From assembly GCA_964453525.1 (NCBI GenBank), contig CAYVOV010000025.1, forward strand, positions 1 to 53,915: 53,915 nucleotides of DNA, given 5' to 3'. Origin of the DNA: CAYVOV01 sp964453525 (lineage in GTDB: Bacteria; Chloroflexota; Dehalococcoidia; Dehalococcoidales; UBA2162). Position numbers and translations under genes: made by a program. Numbering within the stretch: the stretch's first letter is position 1; each line of letters begins with the position of its first letter. The notes beneath the pieces are model-generated. The model saw nothing but the letters and a program-made list of their open reading frames with translations, did not search any database and was not told where the DNA came from. This document shows, piece by piece, positions 24,760 to 32,843 of the stretch.

Positions 24760-26574
24760 TTAGTATCCCATGGATTTCTTCAATTCCTGGTCTACCCAGG
24801 GATACTGGCACCATCTCCATCCGGGACCGGCCCAGCCGACGCTCATCTCACCACTGTATTTCTTCAACCAGGGCCACCAGAGATTGTACTGATACGGCAG
24901 CGGCCGGGGTATGTACCACACCTGTTCAAGGCCGTATTTGGTCAGTTCCTTGAATTCCGCATCAACCCCATCCCAGTCTGCCTGGTTAAAGAGCTCAAAC
25001 ATCTTTGCCTTTACCTCTTTAACATGAGCGTCATTTACCTGACTCGGGTTCCACATCGATGGCGTATCACAGTGAATCATCCGGTAGTAACCGCCGATGC
25101 CCATGCCGCCGGCAATAATCATGTCTTTATAGGTGAATCCTCGCCATAGATTCATATGGACACCCTGCTCCTGGGGATGGATTTCGAGGTCAACGCCAAT
25201 CTTTGACCACTGATCCTCAATCACCGAAGCGAAATCTACATCCAGGTTTGTATTCCGGCAGTCGAGGTCAGCTTTGAAACCATTGGGATAACCTGCCTCA
25301 GCCAGAAGCGCCTTTGCCTTTGTCGGATTATAGGTATAAATTTCCTTGACCTTCTCAGGCCACTCGTCCCTTGGCAGGAACATACTGGCATACTCTTTCA
25401 GGTAAGGGAAAGGCCAGGTATTTGTCTCGGCATCACCTACATACAGCTCATCAGCGATTGTCTCAAGGTCAGTAGCCATCATCAATGCCTGGCGGACCCT
25501 GACATCGCTTGTCGGCAGGTTGGGGTCGTAAAGATGCATACATATACATTGGGTGGCGTGGGCGAGGTGCCTCTTGGAAAGTAACTCCGGAGCATGCATT
25601 GTTACAGACTCGGCATCCTCAAGGGTACTCATGTTAGCCTGGTCTACCTTGCCTGTCCTGATTGCCGCCTGCAGAGTAGATGAATCAGTTATGATTAATA
25701 GTTTGGCACCATCAACATAAGGTAACTGGTTACCTTTTCCAGGTTCAAGAGGGTCAGTCCGCCAGTAATTAGGATTTCTATCGAATGTTACCGCACTGCT
25801 GACAACATAATCTTTTATTATGAACGGCCCGGTGCCAACCTGCCTTGTCCAATCATTACAGTCACCATATTTTTCACATACCTCACGAGCTACGATATGG
25901 TTCCTGTCAAAGAACTGGGAATGTGCATCGGCAAACTCACTCACCGGAACGACAATATCTACCGTCCACTTGTCAGGAGTGGTTATAACCGTACCAGCAG
26001 CCAGCCTTGGATAAGCATTATGCACGTAAGCCCTTGGCTCCGACAAAACCCGATTAATGGAATAGGCAATGTCCTCAGCAGTCATCTCCCTGCCTCCGAC
26101 CAGAGCGCTTGCCTCATTAGTCGGGTCGAGAGAATAGTGTACACCCTGGCGGACATAGAATACGAAATGCCCGGCTTCAGGCAGGTCCCAGCTCTCTATT
26201 ACTGCTCCTGCCTTTAAACGGATACGGTCGCAACCGCTGTACGTCCAGTCAGCTTCGCCGGAGCCGGTTGGACCCTTTGTCCAGTCGCCTTCGGCCGGCT
26301 CGTTATGGGTGAAACCGCCAAGAGTTGTGGTCATAGCATAGGCTTCATCCCAGTCTATTACCGTGCTGATGGAAACAACCCTGAGTATACCGCCGTATTT
26401 CGGCTCTTCCGGCCCTGTCACCACTCCTCCCTGCTCCTCCTCTTCCTCTTCCTCCTCTCCAATTATTACTTCTTCCTCTTCCTCCTCTTCCGTTACTGCC
26501 GGACCACATGACGCAATTGCCAGAGATAGCGCCATCAAGCAGCTAATAGTCAGCCATAAAACTTTCTTTGTCAT
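24760..26574 (-). CDS. ABC transporter substrate-binding lipoprotein, family 5, with acidic linker
   Basis: 604 residues from the ATG at 26574 (GAGAAGGTGAT upstream; the frame continues to a TTG at 26598). Lipobox AIASC (Cys23) is followed by two poly-Glu runs of 7 and 8 residues, then PKYGGILRVVS and the SBP_bac_5 fold (RVRQALMMATD, KALLAEAGYPNGFKADL). The end VDQELKKSMGY matches the protein at 811-2586, so they are paralogues. No permease gene is adjacent. The poly-Glu spacer would hold the binding domain off the membrane and make it strongly negative. Confidence 0.9.
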   Translation of the reverse strand: MTKKVLWLTISCLMALSLAIASCGPAVTEEEEEEEVIIGEEEEEEEEQGGVVTGPEEPKYGGILRVVSISTVIDWDEAYAMTTTLGGFTHNEPAEGDWTKGPTGSGEADWTYSGCDRIRLKAGAVIESWDLPEAGHFVFYVRQGVHYSLDPTNEASALVGGREMTAEDIAYSINRVLSEPRAYVHNAYPRLAAGTVITTPDKWTVDIVVPVSEFADAHSQFFDRNHIVAREVCEKYGDCNDWTRQVGTGPFIIKDYVVSSAVTFDRNPNYWRTDPLEPGKGNQLPYVDGAKLLIITDSSTLQAAIRTGKVDQANMSTLEDAESVTMHAPELLSKRHLAHATQCICMHLYDPNLPTSDVRVRQALMMATDLETIADELYVGDAETNTWPFPYLKEYASMFLPRDEWPEKVKEIYTYNPTKAKALLAEAGYPNGFKADLDCRNTNLDVDFASVIEDQWSKIGVDLEIHPQEQGVHMNLWRGFTYKDMIIAGGMGIGGYYRMIHCDTPSMWNPSQVNDAHVKEVKAKMFELFNQADWDGVDAEFKELTKYGLEQVWYIPRPLPYQYNLWWPWLKKYSGEMSVGWAGPGWRWCQYPWVDQELKKSMGY

Positions 26575-27036
26575 CTGCAATATCACCTTCTCTTTCAATT
26601 TGAGGAACCTGTATCAATTACTAATCCGCAGAAGCGTACCAGATATCTGATACGTTTCTCCCCGGAAAACATCATATGAATTGGCTCAAAGGTGCACCTC
26701 CTTTTTAGCCGGCCCCACCATTAGACCCCTTAGTGACCAACTTCACTCATTGGAGATGACGATGAGCGTCAATTACGCTGCCCGGCTGGGAAAGAAAACC
26801 TGCAGCACTCCGGAGTTCATGGCAGGGCCAGCAAGCTAAATGTCTACATTCCTTAACTAAACCTCTTCTTCGTATACGACCATCGAGTGTATGAATGGCC
26901 TGTAAATAACCTGCACCTGAAAAACAAAAAAGGCATCGTTCATCACCGGCAATTCAGTGATTCAGACGCCCTATCATAGGATTCATCTCATAGTCCTATA
27001 CATACATTCCCAGGCCGGACTACATACTGGTGTATA
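26575..27036 (-). promoter_or_regulatory. Long 5' leader of the second binding-protein gene
   Basis: About 455 nt separate the promoter at 27037-27065 from the ATG. The leader contains a hairpin (ATAGGA/TCCTAT near 26981-27001), the terminator-like element at 26932-26970, and a second folded G/C-rich part at about 26780-26840. No known riboswitch class was recognised. Confidence 0.4.
26932..26970 (-). terminator. Terminator inside the leader (possible attenuator)
   Basis: Minus strand GGCGTC...ATCAC...GTGAT...GATGCC stem followed by TTTTTTGTTTTT. It lies only about 65 nt after the predicted start, so transcription would often end here unless an alternative fold forms. Confidence 0.6.
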
Positions 27037-27065
27037 ATTCTAGAACTTGTACGCTCATTTGTCAA
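27037..27065 (-). promoter_or_regulatory. Promoter for the second binding-protein gene
   Basis: Minus strand TTGACA (27065-27060), 17 bp, TAGAAT (27042-27037). Confidence 0.7.
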
Positions 27066-27116
27066 CAGGGATAGAATGGGGCAGGCAATCCTTCAATGAG
27101 ATTCTATCCCGTAAAA

Positions 27117-27148
27117 GGACTACCCCCCTTCAAAGAGGGGGGTAGTCC
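27117..27148. terminator. G/C-rich hairpin
   Basis: Perfect 12-bp stem GGACTACCCCCC with GGGGGGTAGTCC and an 8-nt loop. It lies between the HTH pseudogene (-) and the promoter at 27065, and could insulate them. No T run. Confidence 0.45.
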
Positions 27149-27356
27149 AATGAGAGAAGAAATTAGAATAAGGCCAGGCCATTCTGTGGGTGGCTATTTG
27201 CCAGGTGGCCAGACCAAGAACCATTAAACAGGCAGCGATTATTCCACCAATAAGCCACCAGTTCATCGATAGCAATCACGGACTTTCTTCTCTTGTGTCA
27301 GGCTATGTCGATTGTTCAGGTTCAGATACCTCCGGTTGAGCTGACCTCCGTGTCTT

Positions 27357-27566
27357 TTACTCAAACATGTCTGCACGAATCATCATTCTGTGATTCGCCA
27401 GGAAAGTTTTGAAATCATCTCGATGTATTCTGTAATGACTGCTCGGTAGCACGAATGCCGGAAGTAGTCCGTTCTTTACCCATCGCTAAACTGTTGTACT
27501 GCTGACGCCGCAGGCCTTAGCGATGAACCCGGTGGTGAGATACTCTGGATACCACTCTTCATTCAT
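27357..27566 (-). pseudogene. HTH (excisionase/MerR-like) DNA-binding protein with one in-frame amber codon
   Basis: Reading from the ATG at 27566 gives MNEEWYPEYLTTGFIAKACGVSSTTV, a TAG at 27488-27486, then RWVKNGLLPAFVLPSSHYRI and a further ~25 residues to TAA. Across the TAG the frame matches a winged-helix/excisionase DNA-binding domain (LTTGxxAKxCGVSxxTVxRWxKxGLLPAFxLPSxHYRI). The stop falls on the variable residue between V and RW. A GGAGA site lies upstream. A single nonsense mutation or a readthrough codon explains it; no frameshift is needed. Confidence 0.75.
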
Positions 27567-27865
27567 ATTAAATTCGGTCTCCGGTATAATGGCCCGAATA
27601 CAGCCAAAAATCCCACACCGTCAGTGTGCTGACATATTACAGCCAGTCATTATCTTAATGATGTGGCTAGAGCAATTATGATTATGAAACAGGTAATATT
27701 AATAAAATCTTAATGTTTGCCTTCCGAATATTGATATTTTCTTAACACTACTTTTAACTATTGCTTTGTTTGATGTGATTGCATGATATTCATCACTCTA
27801 AGGTTTTGGTGAGAATGTTACACCTGTCTTTTTTTGCTTTGTCAGGTCCGGGGGATTGTATAGCA

Positions 27866-27934
27866 AAAAGGCTCACTGGATGAGCCAAAAGGCTAACATA
27901 TGAGCCAAAAGGCTCACTGGATGAGCCAAAAGGT
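27866..27934. repeat. Tandem hairpin-forming iterons
   Basis: Three units of 20-21 bp: units 1 and 3 are identical (AAAAGGCTCACTGGATGAGCC), unit 2 is degenerate, and a partial fourth follows. Each carries GGCTCA/TGAGCC arms (weaker in unit 2), so it can form small hairpins or serve as repeated protein sites. Confidence 0.8.
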
Positions 27935-28076
27935 TATCGACATTTTGGGGACAAATAACAATACTAATGGTGTTTTTACAGGTAGTTGAAGTAACGAATG
28001 TAATGCAATTATTACTGCTAAATCGAAGCTTGAATTGACCCGGGAGGAAAACTACCTGGGGGAAGGAGGTGTGCCT

Positions 28077-28133
28077 ATGAAAAAGCCGGCACAACCGCAT
28101 GCAGTGCAGTGGTTGTGCTTTTTATTTCTCTAA
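28077..28133 (+). CDS. Possible 18-residue leader peptide overlapping a terminator
   Basis: MKKPAQPHAVQWLCFLFL, with an excellent ribosome binding site (GGGAAGGAGGTGTGCCT). A terminator hairpin lies inside the frame (28089-28123). It ends 17 nt before the TTG start of the LRR/PKD gene. The layout resembles a translation-controlled attenuator, but a chance frame is possible. Confidence 0.4.
   Translation: MKKPAQPHAVQWLCFLFL
28089..28123 (+). terminator. Terminator or attenuator ahead of the LRR/PKD gene
   Basis: GCACAACC (28089-28096) pairs with GGTTGTGC (28111-28118), followed by TTTTT. It stands 28 nt before the LRR/PKD start and behind no full-length gene. Confidence 0.65.
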
Positions 28134-28150
28134 TTTAAAGGAGGCATGCG

Positions 28151-29923
28151 TTGAAAAAGTATAAATGGCTAGCCGGGAGGATAGTTACCGGCCTGATGTT
28201 ATGTGCCCTGCTATCAGTGATGACGCCCGTTTCACCCGTTCAGGCCGAGGACGCAGTTACTTTCCCTGATTCTAATCTTGAGGCAGCTATACGTGACGCA
28301 ATCGGAAAGCCCACGGGCGATATTTATCCATCTGACCTGGAAACGCTGCAGTTGCTTGACGCGATGAACAGAGGGATATCTGACCTTACCGGCTTGGAGT
28401 ACTGCGTTAACCTGGTAGTGTTATTTCTTCAGGATAACAATATTACGGATTTATCGCCCCTTCAAGGCTTGACCAGCCTGGCCAACCTAAGGTTATCCAA
28501 TAATCAGATAAGCGATATCACACCACTTCAAAATTTGACCGGTCTTACTTACCTGCTGCTCAGATTCAACCAGATAAGTGACATCTCGGCCCTCGCAAAC
28601 CTGACCAATCTGTGGTATCTGAATCTCTACGATAATGATATCACTGACATATCTGCCATCCAGAATATGACTGGCTTGACCGAACTGTGGCTCGGATTCA
28701 ACCAGATAAGTAACATCTCGGCCCTTCAGGGTTTGACCGGCCTGACCTATCTTTATCTGGATGGTAACCAGATAAGTGATATCTCTGCCCTTCAGAACTT
28801 GACTAGCCTGTTTTCTCTGATTATTAACCGTAACCAGATAAGTGACATTTACCCTCTTGTAGAGAATACAGGATTGGAGCAGGGCGATAGTGTTGACCTT
28901 GAGCTAAATCCGCTGAGCACGCAATCGGTGTACGATTATATTCCACAACTTCAGGCGAGGGGAGTCACTGTTTCTTATACTCCACCTGCAAACCAGCCAC
29001 CTGTGGCCAATGCCGGGGGACCGTATCAGGTACAGGTAGACTGCGAAGTGATACTGGATGGGAGTGCTTCGTATGACCCGGACGGGACAATTGACAGCTA
29101 TGACTGGGACTTCGGAGATGAAACCAGCGGCAGTGGCGCTATTGTGCCGCACACGTATACGACTGTGGGTGTATATGAAGTAACTCTAACTGTCACCGAC
29201 AATGAAGGTGCTCAATCCAGTGATACAACAACGGTTGAGGTATCCCCGCCTCCGGTGCCACCGGTGGCTGATGCCGGCGGTCCTTATCTGACGGAAGTCA
29301 ACTGCAGCGTTGACCTGGACGGCAGCGCATCATATCACCCGGACGGTACCATAGTGAGTTATAACTGGGATTTCGGTGATAATACCGGTGGCACCGGTAT
29401 TATTGTACCACACATCTACACTGCTTCTGGAATCTATGACGTAATCCTGACCGTCACTGATTCTGCCGGACTCGAGTCCAGCAACACCACAATGGTTGTT
29501 GTCTATGACCCGCAGGCAGGCTCCACAAAAGGAAGCGGCAAAATCTGGTCGGAACCGGGCAACCTCAAAAGTGACCCCGAATCAGAGGGGAGAGCCCGTT
29601 TTGGCTTTCTCGCCAAATATAAGGACGGTACGATACAGGGTAAAGTAAGATTCGAATATCGCCCCGCCGATATGAAGCTGAAAAGCGATGATGTAAGCTG
29701 GCTGATAATCGATGATAACACCGCTCAGTTCCAGGGGGAGGGTACGATAAATGATGAAGGCCTTTATACCTACCGGATACTGGTAAAGGACTGGAAATGC
29801 GTACCGGATAAACCTGACGAGTTTTCAATCACGATATGGGAAGGCACGAACACGGCAGCAGACCCTATATATGAGGCGCTCGATGCTCCGCTCATTATAG
29901 GGGACATAAAAGTGCGTAGTTAA
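28151..29923 (+). CDS. Secreted leucine-rich repeat and PKD domain protein
   Basis: 590 residues. Sec signal peptide (cleavage near PVQA-ED, 33), a short cap with FPDSNLEAAIRDAIGKP, and about nine internalin-type LRRs of 22 residues (NQISDISALxxLTxLxxLxL, about 75-260). Two PKD domains follow (VANAGGPYQV to about 366; VADAGGPYLT to about 455), each with the YxWDFGD and HxY motifs. A C-terminal beta domain (FGFLAKYKDG...) of the kind often found after PKD repeats closes it. There is no sorting signal or membrane anchor, so it is probably released or held non-covalently. Start is TTG with AAAGGAGG upstream. Confidence 0.9.
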   Translation: MKKYKWLAGRIVTGLMLCALLSVMTPVSPVQAEDAVTFPDSNLEAAIRDAIGKPTGDIYPSDLETLQLLDAMNRGISDLTGLEYCVNLVVLFLQDNNITDLSPLQGLTSLANLRLSNNQISDITPLQNLTGLTYLLLRFNQISDISALANLTNLWYLNLYDNDITDISAIQNMTGLTELWLGFNQISNISALQGLTGLTYLYLDGNQISDISALQNLTSLFSLIINRNQISDIYPLVENTGLEQGDSVDLELNPLSTQSVYDYIPQLQARGVTVSYTPPANQPPVANAGGPYQVQVDCEVILDGSASYDPDGTIDSYDWDFGDETSGSGAIVPHTYTTVGVYEVTLTVTDNEGAQSSDTTTVEVSPPPVPPVADAGGPYLTEVNCSVDLDGSASYHPDGTIVSYNWDFGDNTGGTGIIVPHIYTASGIYDVILTVTDSAGLESSNTTMVVVYDPQAGSTKGSGKIWSEPGNLKSDPESEGRARFGFLAKYKDGTIQGKVRFEYRPADMKLKSDDVSWLIIDDNTAQFQGEGTINDEGLYTYRILVKDWKCVPDKPDEFSITIWEGTNTAADPIYEALDAPLIIGDIKVRS

Positions 29924-29971
29924 GGGTACGCTTCCGTTAGCTTCATTACCTCTCATCTTCAAAACCAGACG

Positions 29972-30004
29972 GGAGGGAGAGCATTAATGCTCTCCCTCCT
30001 TTTT
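29972..30004 (+). terminator. Terminator after the LRR/PKD gene
   Basis: Perfect 28-bp palindrome (arm GGAGGGAGAGCATT) followed by TTTTT. Confidence 0.85.
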
Positions 30005-30100
30005 GCCTCTCTACGTATTTATTATTACAGGGGATTCCTGTATAATTTATTCAGACTGGATTATACAAATAAGGACGCGGGATAGCATCGGTAATCTACA

Positions 30101-30826
30101 GTGGGAAAGAAACGAATCGATAGTTTGCTTGTAGACAGGGAGCTTGTGGACAGCCGGGCTAAGGCTCAGGCTTTTATTATGGCGGGAGAGGTGGTAGTAG
30201 ATGGTAAAACCGTTGTCAAATCCGGGACGCTTGTCGCCGAGGAGGCAGAAATAACTCTTACCGAGCCACCCCCGTTTGTCAGCCGCGGCGGTATTAAGCT
30301 TGATTATGCTCTGGACCAGTTCGGGCTTGATGTTTCCTCTGAGGTTGTGGCCGATATCGGCGCATCAACAGGCGGCTTTACAGATTGCCTGCTGAAGCGG
30401 GGGGCCAGCCGGGTATACGCTATAGATGTCGGATACGGGCAGCTCGATTACCGCCTGAGAAAAGACCCGCGGGTGACCGTCATTGAGAGGACAAATGCCC
30501 GCTACCCGATAACCCTGCCGGAGAAAGCAGCCCTGGCAACTATAGATGTCTCCTTCATTTCGGTAGAGAAGATAATTCCGTCTGTGACCCGATTATTAGC
30601 CGATGACGGCTACTTGCTGGTGCTTATAAAACCCCAGTTTGAAGCCAGGAGAACCGAGGTAGAGAAGGGAGGAATAGTCAAGCGACCGGCAGTCCACGCC
30701 AGAGTCCTGGGGAGATTTATCGCCTGGGCAACAGAGCAGAACTACAGATTGAGAGAATTGACAGCCTCGCCAATTCTCGGCGCCTCCGGAAACCGTGAGT
30801 TCTTCGTCCTGCTAAATTTGACATAA
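30101..30826 (+). CDS. tlyA: TlyA family rRNA 2'-O-methyltransferase
   Basis: 241 residues: an N-terminal S4 RNA-binding domain (RIDSLLVDRELVDSRAKAQAFIMAGEVVVDGK), then an FtsJ-like methyltransferase with VVADIGASTGGFTDCLLKRGASRVYAIDVGYGQL as the SAM-binding core. LIKPQFEA and the GNREFFVLL end are typical. TlyA methylates ribosomal RNA cytidines and thereby affects capreomycin sensitivity in mycobacteria. Start GTG; a possible -10 (TATAAT, 30041-30046) lies upstream. The stop overlaps the next start by one base. Confidence 0.93.
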   Translation: MGKKRIDSLLVDRELVDSRAKAQAFIMAGEVVVDGKTVVKSGTLVAEEAEITLTEPPPFVSRGGIKLDYALDQFGLDVSSEVVADIGASTGGFTDCLLKRGASRVYAIDVGYGQLDYRLRKDPRVTVIERTNARYPITLPEKAALATIDVSFISVEKIIPSVTRLLADDGYLLVLIKPQFEARRTEVEKGGIVKRPAVHARVLGRFIAWATEQNYRLRELTASPILGASGNREFFVLLNLT

Positions 30827-31587
30827 TGATGATCACGAGAGATGTTTCACTTCAGGTAGAGAGTATGAATATTAAAGGCAGGCTATACCTGCCCGATAGG
30901 AGAGCGCGTGCTCCGTATCCCACGGTATGTATCTGCCACGGTATTCCATCCGGTAATCCTCCTGACCCGAATGACGGAGGTTACCCTGAACTGGCGGAGA
31001 GAGTCTGCAATGAGGGTTTTGCCGTGTTCATTTTTAATTTCAGGGGGACGGGAAACAGTGGCGGTAACATCGATATGCTTGGCTGGACGGGAGACCTGAA
31101 AGCCTCCGTCAATTATTTGTACGGATTACCGGAGGTAGACGTATCCCGCCTGTCACTGCTCGGCTTCAGCGGCGGGGCGGCGGTTTCAGTATACGTGGCA
31201 TCACAGGACAGGAGGATTTCAGCCGTTATTGCCTGCGCCTGCCCGGCGGAGTTTGATTTCAGTGACCCGTTACCCCTCATTGAGCGGTTCCGCAGAATCG
31301 GTGCCATCAGGGATAAGGATTTTCCTATCTCCGCTGAAGAGTGGAACAAAGGCTTCAAGCTTATCAGCCCGGTAAACGTGATAGACGAAATCGCTCCCAG
31401 ACCTCTGCTGCTGGTGCATGGTAACAGGGATGATGTAGTGGACATAAGCCAGGCTTACAGGCTGCACGCCAGGGCAGAAGAGTCCAGGCAGTTAATAATA
31501 GTTGACGGAGCCGACCACAAATTACGGAGGAATGACCGGGCAATAGCAATTGTTATCGACTGGTTGAAAGCCTGGCGCTCGGATTAA
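30826..31587 (+). CDS. Alpha/beta hydrolase
   Basis: 253 residues without signal peptide. Oxyanion/HG motif CHGIPSG, nucleophile elbow GFSGGA (Ser near 114), acid in HGNRDDVVD and His in DGADHKL complete a catalytic triad. Resembles dienelactone hydrolase/prolyl oligopeptidase-like esterases. Translationally coupled to tlyA (TAATG overlap). Substrate unknown. Confidence 0.88.
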   Translation: MMITRDVSLQVESMNIKGRLYLPDRRARAPYPTVCICHGIPSGNPPDPNDGGYPELAERVCNEGFAVFIFNFRGTGNSGGNIDMLGWTGDLKASVNYLYGLPEVDVSRLSLLGFSGGAAVSVYVASQDRRISAVIACACPAEFDFSDPLPLIERFRRIGAIRDKDFPISAEEWNKGFKLISPVNVIDEIAPRPLLLVHGNRDDVVDISQAYRLHARAEESRQLIIVDGADHKLRRNDRAIAIVIDWLKAWRSD

Positions 31588-31683
31588 GTCTTCACTCAAA
31601 AGACCTCGCTCTATCTTGCTTCCCGGAGATACATCGGTTACTTCTGAAGAATTGATATTTATCCAGCGGCTGCGGAGGAAAAG

Positions 31684-32559
31684 ATGATGAAAATATTAGC
31701 AATAGTTGCTTCAATCCTGGGAATCGCCTTTATCTGTGTTCTTGCCTGGGCGTTTATAACCACCGGCGAGCTAAACGAAACCAGGGATATATTATCTTCG
31801 ACCAGTGCAAAGCTGGCATCTACTACTGCCGAGCTGGAAGAGACAAGGGACAAGCTGGCTGATGCAATTGACGAACTGGCCGATACCAGAAAAGACCTGG
31901 CAAGCACCGAGGATGAGCTGACAAGTACCAGGGATGAGCTATCAGATACGAAGGACGAACTATCAAATACAGCCGGTGAATTATCACGTGTCAGAAGCAA
32001 ACTGGTGAGTGCGGAGAGCGATTTAACAGATATGGAAGAACAGTTGGATATAGCTCGGGGAACACTGGACGGACTGGGGATTGAATTGATGAGAAGCAAG
32101 GAATGTTATGATGTAAAGCTGATTGACAATCCCGAGGCAACGAATCCTGCCTGGGAACAGCTAAAGACTTTCCTGACTGAAGATAAAACCGATAAGAACA
32201 GGTATATCGCAGGTGAATATGACTGCTCGGAGTTTTCAAGGGATGTTCACAACAACGCCGAAGCAGCCGGAATTCGTGCTGCTGAGGTGCAAGTCCAGTG
32301 GTCCAATGATGATATTGGTCATGCTCTGAATGCATTCCTGACAACCGACTACGGGCTGGTGTATATTGACTGCACCGGGAGTCCGGACCTTGCCGCTCGT
32401 GTAGTTGTTGGAAAAGAATACCGCGGCGTCAATTTGTACCGCATTACGGCAGCAAACGTCAGAAGTGACTGGTGGTGGGATAGCCTGATGGAATACTACT
32501 ACATACGAGCGGAGCGTGGGGCCGAAGCAAAGACATCGGATATCATTATCTTCTGGTAG
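31684..32559 (+). CDS. Membrane-anchored coiled-coil protein with transglutaminase-like domain
   Basis: 291 residues. An N-terminal membrane anchor (ILAIVASILGIAFICVLAWAF) is followed by roughly 100 residues of seven-residue repeats (ELxxTRDxL type, about 29-130) that should form a long coiled coil. The C-terminal domain holds a plausible Cys-His-Asp triad: YDCSEFS (Cys181), GHALNAF (His213) and YIDCTG (Asp229), the arrangement of transglutaminase-like peptidases. The domain would lie outside the cell, held on a stalk. GGAGG precedes a double ATG; either could start. Confidence 0.75.
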   Translation: MMKILAIVASILGIAFICVLAWAFITTGELNETRDILSSTSAKLASTTAELEETRDKLADAIDELADTRKDLASTEDELTSTRDELSDTKDELSNTAGELSRVRSKLVSAESDLTDMEEQLDIARGTLDGLGIELMRSKECYDVKLIDNPEATNPAWEQLKTFLTEDKTDKNRYIAGEYDCSEFSRDVHNNAEAAGIRAAEVQVQWSNDDIGHALNAFLTTDYGLVYIDCTGSPDLAARVVVGKEYRGVNLYRITAANVRSDWWWDSLMEYYYIRAERGAEAKTSDIIIFW

Positions 32560-32594
32560 TAAAAACAGGCTACTTTTCGGTATTGATTGGTGAT

Positions 32595-32752
32595 GTCGTT
32601 GCGAACCCCGACTTTACCGGGGCGAAGCAATCTCTATTAATCTTTTGAGATTGCCACGCCTGCGTGCCGAAACGCACTACGGCGTGCAGGCACGTCATCC
32701 CGATGTTATTCACTCTGACATATCGGAACGAGTCGGGACTCCTCGCAATGAC
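32595..32752. repeat. MITE-like palindromic element, copy 2 (long form)
   Basis: Ends GTCGTTGCGA and TCGCAATGAC and inner arms GAAGCAATCT/AGATTGCCACG match the family. The right half has an insertion of about 70 bp with its own stems (GCCTGCGTGCCG..CGGCGTGCAGGC). Confidence 0.85.
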
Positions 32753-32795
32753 AATTGAATCAACCGGATGCAAACCGCACCAGAAACAGGCTGAA

Positions 32796-32824
32796 TTGAC
32801 CTCTATAGATAGATGATATATACT
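32796..32824 (+). promoter_or_regulatory. Promoter for purF
   Basis: TTGACC (32796-32801), 17 bp, TATACT (32819-32824); the transcript would start only about 13 nt before the TTG start. Confidence 0.65.
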
Positions 32825-32843
32825 TAAACAGGGGAAGGTCTTA

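Noticed and set aside
27866..27934. Possible CRISPR array
   Set aside because: Units are contiguous with no spacers, only three in number, and there are no cas genes.
27941..28076. Possible c-di-GMP or other riboswitch before the LRR/PKD gene
   Set aside because: The conserved core sequences of the classes I know were not found; only the terminator and leader frame are supported.
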